A DNA stretch of 26,903 nucleotides from Haplomitrium mnioides (Eukaryota; Marchantiophyta; Haplomitriopsida; Calobryales). Below are positions 10,897 through 20,184 of the stretch, piece by piece. Each line of letters opens with the position of its first letter. Position 1 is the first letter of the stretch. The position numbers were made by a program, and so were the translations under genes. A model generated the notes under the pieces. That model was not told the origin of the DNA. It did no database searches and was given only the letters and a program-made list of their open reading frames with translations. The stretch lies in contig JBNGIS010033977.1 in NCBI GenBank assembly GCA_049999725.1, positions 1-26,903 on the forward strand. Reading direction: 5' to 3'.

Positions 10897-12220
10897 ATTG
10901 ATAGGGGGAGACATCAATGACCAATGCTCTAGAAACAAGAGTTGCAAAGGAGGAGGAGCTGGAATAAGCTCGATGTTGCATCAATTACTAGGTGAAATTG
11001 GATCAAGAGGATTAAAAATCCTCAAGTCATTATTCAAAGAGGCATTGGGTTCAAGCTACTACAAAGACTATGGTGAAGATGGGGACTTTCCAGATCCAAT
11101 GATTGCACTTATTGATCATGGGTCAAAGACTAATCTTATCTCCAATGACCTCTATAAGCAAAGGAAGTAGCCAATTGACACCAATCATAGATGGGTGATT
11201 TGGGTAGGCAACAACACACGAGGAGAGCTTTTTGGATCATGCCCATATGTGAGAGTGAAGGTAGGTGATGTGGTCACAGAGCAAAACTTCTTTGTACAAG
11301 AAGGCACTTCTTATCCAATAATCTTTAAGCAGCCTTATATTACAATTGGAAGGATGGAAACAAAAGTTTTGGATGATGGATCTGCATATGATTGGGTGAG
11401 AAGTCAAGATGTGAGGAAGGTGGTATAGTTTTTTGTTGTCAATGGAAATATGAGAGGAATCAAGATAGCTTGAGAAATTATTCTCCTCCTAGAATCACCG
11501 AGGAGTTTCAAGATTTTTTACGGGTGCCACAATAGAGCAAAACTATGGTGGTACAATCGAAGAGGTAATCTCCTTACAAAATGAAGGTCTATTTTGTACA
11601 TGAATAGTGAATTATTCTAATGGTTGTGTTGTTGTATATGCACAACTTGTTGATTTGGCTAGATGAAAGAGAAAAGAAATTCAAAGTATTGAAAAAGACC
11701 TCAAAATAATAGTTGTGATGGATGAAGAAGAATAAATTGTGGGTGTATATATGGAGCAAGGGATCAAAGATCCTTTGAAGCTACTTGCTACCATTGGATT
11801 TGGAGGTGATGACAAGGTGGTGTGTCTACACTTAAGAGAACTCTATTCAACCACTAAGTTGCTTGACGGATTGGAGGCTAGAGTGGACATGAGATATAAG
11901 ATGGTGGAGAAGAAAGTAAAACTTGTAGCTCAGCCTCTTCTTATTGATTCCAATGAGCAAGTAAAGTAGCTTCAAAAGAGAGCAGTTTGAGAGAGATTTT
12001 AGAAATTGGTTATAAGTTTACTCCAACCACATTGGAGGAACTAAAGGTTGGATTAAGAGAGTTTCTTTTACCTCAAGAAGAAGATGCATTTATAGAGATA
12101 CGCAAGAGACATGGAAAAGCATTTGCTTTTGAGCATCGGGAAATAGAGTGTGTGGATCCAAATGTGGTCGCACCAATGATTATTTTGATGGTTCCACATG
12201 CACCTTGGTACTTGAAGCCA
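10897..12220 (+). repeat. Array unit 6, continuous with reverse transcriptase
   Basis: The protease part (10969-11393) is almost the same as unit 1, sharing the one-base loss before the D-x-G loop and the TAG at 11168. The linker is open at 11739-11969. The pre-RT part is open at 11987-12283 and runs past 12220 into the RT N-terminus (LKPILVPRVHLPNLLDLLKK). That continuity shows this right edge is the native protein sequence, whereas units 1-5 instead jump back to the pre-protease stub at the same point. Confidence 0.9.
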
Positions 12221-12845
12221 ATTCTAGTACCAAGAGTCCATCTACCAAATTTATTGGACCTCTTGAAGAAGAAATACATATGAGAATTTTGGAGCCATCC
12301 TTTGGTCTATATTTTAGTCCATGGTTCATAATGCCTAAAAAAAATGGGCACTATTATTATTCAAGATATGTAGCTAGTGAATCAAGTCACCATCCAAAAT
12401 ACATAGGTGGGACCAATTGTTGGAGAGTTTTTAGAAGCATTTGCTGGTAGAGCTATCTATTCTATAGGTGATCTCTACTTTGGTTGTCACCAACTCCAGC
12501 TTGCTGAAAGGAGTAGAGATATCACAACTATGAGAACCCTATTGGGTTTATTGAGAATGTGCACTTTACCTCAAGGTGCTACGAATTCAATAACACATAT
12601 GATGAATAATATGAACAAGGTTCTGAGAGACTTTATTCCATTAGAGACTATGTCTTTTCTTGATGACATCTCAATCAAAGGATGTATAGAAGAAGACAAG
12701 AATGAAGCTTTGGATGAGAGGAGGTGCCAAAAATTTGTTATGGATCATATTTTGGATTGTGATCAAATTTTACAAAAGTTGGAAGAGGTACATCTGACCT
12801 TATGAGGGGTGAAATCATCTTTTGGAGTTTGTGAGGTTGTGATTG
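12221..12845 (+). pseudogene. pol: Reverse transcriptase domain of the gypsy element
   Basis: RT copies element RNA into cDNA. The N-terminal part (VPRVHLPNLLDLLKKK, then ILEPSFGLYFSPWFIMPKKN) covers the first palm/fingers motifs. The open stretch 12407-12805 (132 codons) contains VGPIVGEFLEAFAGRAIYSI, then GDLYFGCHQLQL (motif A region), TMRTLLGLLRMCTLPQGATN (motif B region) and SFLDDISIKGC (the catalytic DD box at about 12655-12672, as FLDD). Compared with relatives of this family, GY before the QFQL-like segment is changed to GC. Frames shift near 12283 and 12420, and a TGA closes the stretch at 12803. Both DD residues remain but the chain is broken. Confidence 0.88.
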
Positions 12846-13515
12846 TTGGACATTTATATGGCTGATTTGGCCAAAAACCTAATCAAAAGAAGATTGTTGT
12901 TACTCAGTGACTAAATGATACATGTAGCTCAACCACAGAGGTACGCAGATTTCTAGGGGCATGTGTTTTCTACCATGTATGAATCCATGATTTTGCATAT
13001 GTAGCAAATCCTTTGTATGATTTGTTGCACAAAGGCAAAGAGTTTCGGTGGGAGGATAATCATATAAGAGATGTGCAAAAGCTAAAGAAACTATTATCTT
13101 CTCAACTTGTCCTTCAAAGAGCCTATGATCTTTGATTGTAATTGCTAGCCCTATTGCTATAGGCTAGACAATCAAGCAAAATGATGAGGAAGGAAACTAA
13201 TTTGCAATTTGGTTTGGAGCCAATGCATTGAGAAAACGACAAAGAAGCTATCCACAAGTAAAGAGAGAGCTATGGGGAGTGGAAACGTTGAAGCTATTAA
13301 AGCTAAGAAAGAATTTATGATTGAATCACCACTGATTGTAGAAACAAATTTCCTACCTTTGTTGGGGATGATTACCAAATGCAACACTCCTCATATTGCA
13401 ATGTTGCGCTGGATTGCTTATATCGAGTTTTTGAATCCATAATTCAAGCATATACCATGGAAGGATAATCCAATGGCAGATATTCTCTCTCGAGCTCGAT
13501 ATGAGCAAGAACAAG
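12846..13515 (+). pseudogene. pol: RT connection and RNase H domain of the gypsy element
   Basis: RNase H removes the RNA strand during reverse transcription. Visible pieces are TEVRRFLGACVFY near 12940 and NPLYDLLHKGKEFRWED near 13010, both typical of the gypsy RT-RNase H join. RNase H then reads VIASPIAIG at about 13140, RKRQRSYPQVKRELWGV at about 13230-13280, VETNFLPLLGM at about 13340, MLRWIAYIEFLNP and MADILSRARYE near 13480. Against the family pattern the first catalytic Asp (DTSP) is lost and the Asp of the ETD motif is Asn. The Glu of KREL and the last Asp (ADILSRA) are kept. Several stops are present. Confidence 0.8.
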
Positions 13516-13559
13516 AGCAGAAGGGAGATAATGAGCAGAAAGAGCCATTCACAGAAGAG

Positions 13560-14967
13560 CTTTATGAAGAATAGTGGCTAGATATTGGCTATTATTTGAG
13601 TACCTTGAGAAGAAAACTAGAATGGATTGAAGCTCAATTTAAACAAAGCTACAATGAAAATTCTACAATTATCTATTATGAAGAGGCTACCTATAGAAGA
13701 GGGCAAAAAGAGGGTATGATATACCAAGAAGGGTGGTGTGTGAGAAAGAGGTACAAACTAAATTGCTCAATGAGTTTCATAGTAGTTTATAGGCTGAGCA
13801 TAGGGGAATTTATGGCACCTTTGCCAAGTTGAAAGAAAAATATTGGTAGAAAAACATGTACATGGATGTGGTTGCATTTGTTGAGTCTTGTCAATCATGC
13901 CAGATGTATTCAAAGATTCAACATAGAGATGAGCTACATCCAACTTATCCACTTGCTTTTCATTATAGGTGGATAGTGGATCTAGTTGTTGTGCTTCTTG
14001 GGGTGTGGCAAATGAGGTATTTAGTCTTAGCACAAGAAGATTTATCCAATCAAGTTGAAGGAAGAGCATTGAGAACCAAAGCAATAGAGAATGTTTGTTG
14101 GTTCTTATTAGAGGATGTGGTTTCAAGATATGGTTGTGTGGGTAAGATTATAGCTGATAGGGGAGAATTGAATGCTCATGAAGCTAGATATTTCTTTCAG
14201 AGATGTGGGTTTAAGCTTGCTCTCACTACAACATATAATCTTGAAAGAAATGCTAAGAGTGAGCGTGGACATCCTCCTATTGTCAAGGCTCTTGTCAAAG
14301 CATGTAGAGGGAGAGCAAGTGAGTGGCCAAGGTTGCCATCATTTTCACTTTGGGCTCATAGGACTACTCAAAGCTTAGTGCTTTGTTGTATCCCAGCTAA
14401 GTTGATGCACATGCAAAAACCAATCATGCTTATTGAGGAGAGTATATTGAGTTGGAGTATCTTACCTTGGCAAGATCAGACCTCAAGAGAGGAGCTTTTT
14501 GCACTTTGGATTCAATAGTTAGAGAGGAAGACATCCAACTAACAGTGGAAAGGCTGAAGAGGGCACAACTGAAAAACAAAGAAAGATTTGATCAACAACA
14601 TAGATTGAGGCCATGAGATCTACAAGAAGGAGATTGGGCATTGTTGTATGATAATAGCTTGAGTAGCTAGCATAGTACAGTTCGTAAATTCTCCAAACGT
14701 TGGTTTGGACCATATATAGTGGTGATTGTGCATGACAATACCACATACTTATTGAGAGAGTTGGATAGGACTTTGCTCAACGTTTCAATTGAAGGGAAGC
14801 GGGTGAAATTATTCAAGCAAAGAGACCAAGAAAATGATTTGGAGAAGATTAGAACTTATGTGCCAATGTTTGAAGGGGAAGATAATCATGAAGAGCAAGA
14901 GGAAGAATTGACTCAAGAAGAAGAAACACTCTCATGTCGACCACATCATTTTCTTTCTTGGTGCTTA
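13560..14967 (+). pseudogene. pol: Integrase of the gypsy element with acidic C-terminal tail
   Basis: Integrase inserts the cDNA. The HHCC zinc domain is at about 13770-13905 (FHSS, EHRG, then ESCQSCQMY), with two internal stops. A 220-codon open stretch (13856-14518) carries the catalytic core: first Asp in WIVDLVVV, second in IIADRGELNA, and Glu in NAKSERGHPP, so all three acidic residues remain. By my count 34 residues separate the second Asp and the Glu, one fewer than the common spacing. After a frameshift near 14520 the C-terminal domain reads RKFSKRWFGPYIVV (GPY/F module) and LRELDRTLLNVSIEGKRVK, and ends in a Glu-rich tail (EEQEEELTQEEE). No chromodomain is seen. Confidence 0.9.
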
Positions 14968-15036
14968 TGAGAGGATGCACAAGCTCAGATGGAGTGGATG
15001 TCATGTTGTGGTTTGGCTAGTGTGTAAAAATGTAAC

Positions 15037-15051
15037 AAAAGAAGAGAGAAA
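15037..15051 (+). other. Candidate polypurine tract
   Basis: aaaagaagagagaaa is an uninterrupted purine run in the stretch between the integrase end and the proven LTR match. It could be the plus-strand primer site. Other purine-rich runs lie near 15180-15195 and 15245-15265, and no clear TG follows this one, so the assignment is weak. Confidence 0.25.
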
Positions 15052-16776
15052 CATAGTTTTGTTACCATAGATAAATTTGGAGAAATTCATAGAAGAAGCG
15101 ACAAAGCACTTTTGAGAACCTTCTGGAATAATAAAATTAGCACATGTTAGTACCACGTGGAAGATAAAATGGATAGGGTGGGTAGAGAAAGGGTCATCCT
15201 ATTGGCTCTTCAAGGATTCTTTAGATTGCATCTGAAGACTTTTGAAGATAAAATGAAGAGAGAAGGAACACATTGGACATCATTATCAAGAGATCGAGAT
15301 CATCATTTAGAGATCAAGAAAACCATCAAAGGATCGAGACATTGGGAGATACACCAAAAAGGAGTACCAGTACCATTAACACTCAGAGCAAGAAGGCTCT
15401 ACAGTGGAGCTCAAGTTTCTTATTGGTCAAGCTATCAACAATGAATAGAGCATTATTTTTTTCTCCTAACTTTCCTCTTCCAAATCCTTTCTTCATCGGT
15501 TTAAGAATTATTCCTAGAGATCATTTTTGGTAGTGGATTGTATATCACTTCAATGATGATTTCATGAATTTTTTCATGAACTCACCTATTCCAATTTTTT
15601 TGGCAATAATTGCTTATGGAGAGCGATGGGATCTCACAATTTGCATTTTGACTTGACTTGGAGTGGTGTTTTTCTTGAGTCTTCTTCAAATGCTACTTTG
15701 GGTACATGTTGAATGGTCGACGTCAAACATTGAGTGACTTCATCAAATGATCATTTTATTAAGAGGATTTTTTTGTTTTTTATATCTTATTTGTGCTCTG
15801 TCACACCAAATGGTTTACTTTGTGTTGTTCTTATAGCAAAGGAAAAAAGAGTTAACTTTCTTTTAGTAAAAAATCTAAGAAAAAGAAAGAAGAGGTTCTG
15901 TTTTTTGAAGGTTTGAAGAGTTTCCAGAAAAGGAGAAGTTTGTGCAAGGTAAAGATCAAAATCTCACAATTTGAAAGAGTAGCATCTCTGTGCAAGAAGT
16001 TTTGAGTCATTTGGAGTTTTAGTTATATACTTATGGGCAATTGAAGACAAAGGGGTCAAATTGGAATTAACCTTACATTTTGAGTAATGCAGCACTTCTA
16101 TGGTTCTTGAAAAGAATTGAGTATCATTGGGAAGCTGACAATAGCTAAAATTTTTCATCAAATTGCAATTCATTTGGAGTTGGGGTTATTTAGTGACAGT
16201 TGATTGAAGTTGAAGAAATAGTATTGAAGTTCTTTGAGTTGACTTTTCTTTGACTTTGGAACTGTGAATTTTTCTTTAAGGAAAGAGTAGTACAGAAGTT
16301 GAAACTTTTTAAAAAGCTAGATATGAAAATGAGACAATTGCATATGAAACTTCAAGTCAAGATCTTTTGAATCAAGAGAGTTATTAGTTGAGCAAATCCA
16401 TGAGTGTTGTTTTTTTGGTCTTTCAAACAGCAAATGAGTTTCTGTTTGTGGTGAGTGCTTTGTTATGAACTTCCAACTGCAAATCTATACAGAGCTTTCT
16501 TAGACAATCTGGATCTCAACATGAGAGTTTCATATTCAAAAGATCTCTAGACCTTACATTCTCCTTGACCAAAAATCAAGTACAAAGTTGGAAGGAATTG
16601 CTTCGCTTTCGCTTTTGACTGAGAGGAATTGAAGCCAAAAAGGATATAGGCAATCAATTTATGCCATATTTTCTTCATTTAAATATTGTAGACAACGTAA
16701 TTGTGGTCTTTCACACAACAATCTCCACAACCATATACCCTGTGTATTCTTAGATCTAGATTACTGTCACGCGACA
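15052..16776 (+). repeat. 3' LTR of the gypsy element (start uncertain)
   Basis: Positions 16063-16776 match the 5' LTR at 1-718, and the end (gcgaca at 16771-16776) keeps the canonical CA. Positions 15052-16062 have no partner inside the window because the 5' LTR is truncated. They are inferred to be LTR because no coding sequence is seen there and the next upstream feature is the integrase tail. The true start may be anywhere between about 14990 and 15900. ORFs of 60-95 codons here resemble nothing recognised. The expected right target duplication would be acatc (16777-16781); its partner is outside the window. Confidence 0.7.
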
Positions 16777-17143
16777 ACATCTACACAACTCTTGTACCAT
16801 GCACAAATATACTTTCTGTCACTTCAAGCATGCTGACATCCAGTGTGAACATCCTGCCTCTTTTCCTTCCTTTTATGATCATGTCATAGTTGTTTCCTCA
16901 ATCGTAAATAAACACACTAGTGAGATTAAACCTGACGTGTATATTATGCTCTCCACACTTTCTGACTAAAATCAGGTTTTTCTAAATCATTGGGACATGT
17001 ATAACATTAGATAGGCCTTTTGTTTTGCCATTCTCCAACATAATAAGTATATTGCCAATTTGCTAGAGAGGATGCATAGTCGAGTCACATGTCTTTCAAC
17101 GTATCTAGGTGTAATCAAATTTTTTTGGTCTCCTTAAACCATT
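16777..17143 (-). pseudogene. Copia-B fragment: protease end and GAG-pre-integrase
   Basis: Read on the minus strand, about 17060 to 16777 gives IMLENGKTKGLSNVIHVPMI, a stop, then KNLILVRKCGEHNIHVRF, and further on GRKRGRMFTLDV. This matches the copia pattern in which the protease ends in a VLYVP-x-I-x-KNLLSV motif and the GAG-pre-integrase domain ends in GxLYKLDV. Reading outward to 17143 gives the EWFKE codons shared with the right-hand fragment. It is the remainder of a minus-strand copia element cut by the L1 on one side and the gypsy element on the other. Several stops are present. Confidence 0.72.
17130..17143 (-). repeat. L1 target-site duplication, left copy
   Basis: ctccttaaaccatt recurs exactly at 24329-24342. 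On this side it runs directly into the T run (17142-17148) that is the complement of the LINE's A tail, as target-primed reverse transcription produces. In the copia-B frame the same bases encode EWFKE, so the duplication lies inside known coding sequence. Confidence 0.85.
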
Positions 17144-17645
17144 TTTTTAGACCAAAAGCAAACAACTTGATTTACTTTCAAGCATCAAAGGTACAACCAC
17201 GGCCAACAATCAGGCTGAGCGGCAAAACCAACAACCATTCAATCCCTTTCAGGATCAAGCCTGGTAAACCAAAGTAACCCTATACCCTCGATCCATATTA
17301 CTACTAACATTCAGATTCTAGTAAACACTGTCTTCATCACATATATAGAGAAAATGCATGGCGCCCCAGGTTTTGTCAAAGGTTTTAAGAATGTTTTCTC
17401 TCTTCTCTTCATTATGACCATTCATTCAGTCTCTACAAGCATCATGTCAAGCTTTCTTTCTGTACTCTACCAGTCTCATCTAGATTTTCTTTTTCAAGCA
17501 GTACATATCCATGTGTGACTTCTCAAAAACTATAGCAATTCTAGAGATCCATATGGAGTAAAAGTACTATTCCTCTTAGTAAGGACTAGATCTCTTGAGC
17601 TACGACCAGTGCTTTAGGTATTCTGTCTCTTATGATGCATTGGTG
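17142..17645 (-). other. L1 3' UTR and A tail
   Basis: After the ORF2 stop (reading leftwards) about 500 bp lack a reading frame. The terminal part is rich in TTG/GCTTTTGGT, reading cttttggtctaaaaaaa at the very end, like other plant L1 3' ends. The A tail is only seven bases and may have shortened with age. Confidence 0.7.
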
Positions 17646-19080
17646 TCAGGTTGGCTTCCAACTTTTGGTATTCTCCCAAATGAAGAACACTAATCTGTTA
17701 ATGATATTCCTTGCCCATTTCCAGATGGTGCTGATCTTAGGAAAAATCCAGAAATAGTAAATGAGATCTTCCAAAAAGTTCTCCTTGCAACAGACACAAC
17801 TTGCATCAATCTCAAAGCCATGCTTTTTTGTCTTTTTCTTGAAGCTCCCGACTTGCACACCTCTTTGGACAATAAGCCACATTAATGTGGCCTCTTTGAC
17901 TGATGTGCTTGCAACCCATATATCAGTCCATCTGGGGGAGTATGTAGAGTCGATTGAACCATGTGGTTTTCATCGTTCCAAAACCAAAATGATTGTAGAT
18001 GGCCGGTCCAAGATGAATCGACAACCTTTCTTGGTGGAATAGCTACTGAAGGGGGAGTTATCTTTCTAGACCCACATTCCAGGGTCCCAATCTCCCTCTG
18101 CGATAACTAAACCAAGTAATTTATACTCAGAATTTTGATCTTTGGTTGCTATGCATACTCTCATTTTCCTCATAATCATTGAAAGAGAAAGCTGGGGTTG
18201 AAATCCTTCTGCCAACATCGTAGACATTGGGGTGATAAAGAACCATGAGCATGAATGGAGTAGCGTAGAAGACTGAGTCATGGTTCTTGCCTTCAAATCA
18301 ATATCAACATTCCACAAGGATATTGCAACCGGGTGTGTCTCCAGGTCAGATGTGAAAACTCTGGTCCAGTCTCCTTTTCTTATGTGGCATGGCCCCTCAA
18401 GTAGGAGTGAAACCCACCTGTCAGGGATCTTAGCAATCAGGTCATACCATTTCCACTCATGCCTTTTGTGAAGCTGGTATCGTTCTTGCACCTTTGCCCA
18501 CTCAAGAAACTCATATGTTTGACAATTCCATAGGTTCCCAATCACCTTGATCCCTGCCTGAGATCATTTCAAGGCTGGCAAGCTTCTGTTTACCGCCAGT
18601 AGTGAGTTATCTCCCAGTTTATTCCACCAAATGTTTATACTCACCACCTCTTCAACAGACTCAAGAGCCTTCTGTTTGATGGATCTTTTGAGCACTAACC
18701 AAGCCTGCCATATCTCCTTCCACAACTGAGAGGTAGACCAACATGAAGATCTACAGTCAGCAATTGCCCAAAATAGGAAGTGACTCCAACCTAGTTAACT
18801 AATTGGTTTAGATTGGCTGTCTCTAGCTTTGCATGTAGAGTCCCTTGGTAGAACAATCTTCATGTTCCACTTCCCCAACAAGGCTTGACTCTGCGCATAT
18901 ATGTCCATCAATCCTAATCCCCCTTCTTTCTTTCTCTTCACACATGTTTTCCACACCATTGGGGCTATGCATTTTTCCTCATTTCTTGACCAGAGGAAGT
19001 TTCTCACCAGCTGCTTGATTTCTTTAAGGGGGGAGCTGCCCCCTACCCAACAAGAAGCAAAGTACTAGATAGATCCCAGA
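17646..19080 (-). pseudogene. L1 ORF2 C-terminal part with zf-RVT-like domain
   Basis: Three open pieces on the minus strand continue the RT. 19007-18795 (MRNFLWSRNEEKCIAPMVWK, then EGGLGLMDIYAQSQALLGKW) is the post-palm segment typical of plant L1 ORF2. 18545-18066 (159 codons, containing KWYDLIAKIPDRWVS) is the variable spacer. 17882-17646 reads FKKKTKKHGFEIDASCVCCK, then ENFLEDLIYYFWIFPKISTI, matching the zf-RVT pattern in which a CxxC is followed by a hydrophobic C/H-containing helix; the later Cys appears to be lost. Stops separate the pieces. No RNase H domain was found after it. Confidence 0.8.
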
Positions 19081-20184
19081 AGGATTTGATTGATGACTAA
19101 CAGTCTTCTTGGAAAACTGATATATATGTTGCACCAAAACTTGAGCTTCAATCTGACTCTGTCTACCAAGAGGTTCTTAATTCCTTGTATACCACTTTGG
19201 AGGCCAAACAGAATACTAAGGATTTTAAAGGTTGCATCCTTTTCTGCCCATTCCCAGCTATAGCCAACATTCCACCCTTGCGGTCTAGGTCGCGAACTGA
19301 TCCAAATGGCAGATGATTTTTCCTAGTTGATATTCTGTCCAGAAGCCTTGGAGAAGGTACCCATCACCTTTACCACCTTTAGCAAGCTCTTTTCTTCTCC
19401 TGCCAAGGATAGAAGAGCATTTGCATATTGGGAGAAGAGATGGTGCCTACCCAATAGAATAAATATCCCTTTTAATTGTTTGTTGAGCGCTGCATTGTTG
19501 AGAATGTGTCCTAGTGCATCCGCTACTACGAGATACAAAAAAGGAGCTAGAGGGCAACCTTGTCAAACTGATTGCTAGATAGGGATGGAGCGGGAGGGAA
19601 TACTGTTAAGGTTGATTGTAGAAGTGGCATTTGTTGTTGTTACCTTCACATATCCAATGAAATTTTGACCAAATCCCATGGCCTCTAATACTTTGAACAA
19701 GAACTCCCAGTCTAATGTGAGCTTTATCGAAGTCCACTTTCAGGAAAACACAATCTTGTCCTGATACTAGAGCCCAATCCTTGGTTTCGACTGCAGAAAT
19801 CACATTGTCAAGGATGTATCTATTCGGCAGAAAGGTTGATTGCTCTGTATTAATTATCCATGTCAAAACATTTTGTGACCTAATGGAAATCACTTTGGCG
19901 AAGATCTTGTAAGAGGTATTCAAAAGGGAGATGGGTCTCCAATTGGAGACTAGAGTCTTGTCACCACCCTTGTCAATAAAGAAGATTGTGCCTTTGTTGA
20001 GCTCAATACTGAACCATTGTCTTCTAACAACTTCTAGGATCATGGCTGCGTAATCTTTTGCAATCCACTTTGAGCAACATTTGTAGAATTTGCTAGGGAG
20101 ACCATATGGTCTTGGAGACTTAAACCTTCCCATGTTAGCCAAGGCCTTCATGTACTCTTGTTCACTAGGAGGGTCTTCCAACAT
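19081..20184 (-). pseudogene. L1 ORF2 reverse transcriptase domain
   Basis: The open stretch 20184-19606 (192 codons) includes FKSPRPYGLPSKFYKCC (the GPDG-like start of RT), TLVSNWRPISLLNTSYKIFA (RT motif 2) and VFLKVDFDKAHI (motif A, with its catalytic Asp kept). After a frameshift, 19538-19323 reads YLVVADALGHILNNA and then FSQYANALLSLAGEE. The latter is where FADD belongs, but both Asp codons are changed (Asn and Ala), so the enzyme could not work. It would have copied element RNA at a nicked target. Confidence 0.88.

Larger units (their letters stand above)
2438..12220 (+). repeat. Six-unit tandem array of the protease-linker-pre-RT segment
   Basis: Three landmarks recur in the same order six times. 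The protease D-x-G motif is at about 2650, 5881, 7205, 8469, 9783 and 11109. The linker motif VYMEQGIEDPLKLLATI is at about 3294, 6519, 7838, 9093, 10421 and 11741. The pre-RT motif KRHGKAFAFEP is at about 5548, 6872, 8150, 9452, 10772 and 12105. Units begin at 2438, 5669, 6993, 8258, 9571 and 10897. Without the 1.9-kb insertion they are about 1338, 1324, 1265, 1313, 1326 and 1324 bp. A normal element has one unit. Only the sixth runs on into RT, and only the first follows the pre-protease domain. Confidence 0.93.
1..16776 (+). mobile_element. Degraded Ty3/gypsy LTR retrotransposon, left end outside window
   Basis: The order LTR, PBS, gag, protease, RT, RNase H, integrase, LTR is that of Ty3/gypsy elements. 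Positions 1-718 align end to end with 16063-16776, apart from scattered substitutions and small indels, so they are the two LTRs. Every coding domain carries in-frame stops and frameshifts, so the element is dead. It is unusually long because the protease-linker segment is repeated six times and a further 1.9-kb element sits inside the first repeat. It appears to be inserted in an older minus-strand copia element, whose coding sequence starts immediately after 16776. No chromodomain was seen after integrase. The 5' LTR start and left target-site duplication lie outside the window. Confidence 0.93.

Noticed and set aside
2438-12220. CRISPR, satellite or bacterial multi-gene system as explanation of the regular repeats
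   Set aside because: The units are 1.3 kb, coding-derived and flanked by gag and RT of the same retroelement; there are no short repeats with unique spacers, and the context is plant nuclear.
13767-14126. 119-codon minus-strand ORF
   Set aside because: It lies opposite the well-supported integrase frame and shows no motif of its own.
17108-17128. T run at 17120-17126 as the end of the L1 A tail
   Set aside because: The 14-bp target duplication lies inside it, at 17130-17143, and the second T run at 17142-17148 directly adjoins the L1 3' UTR, so the inner run is the tail.
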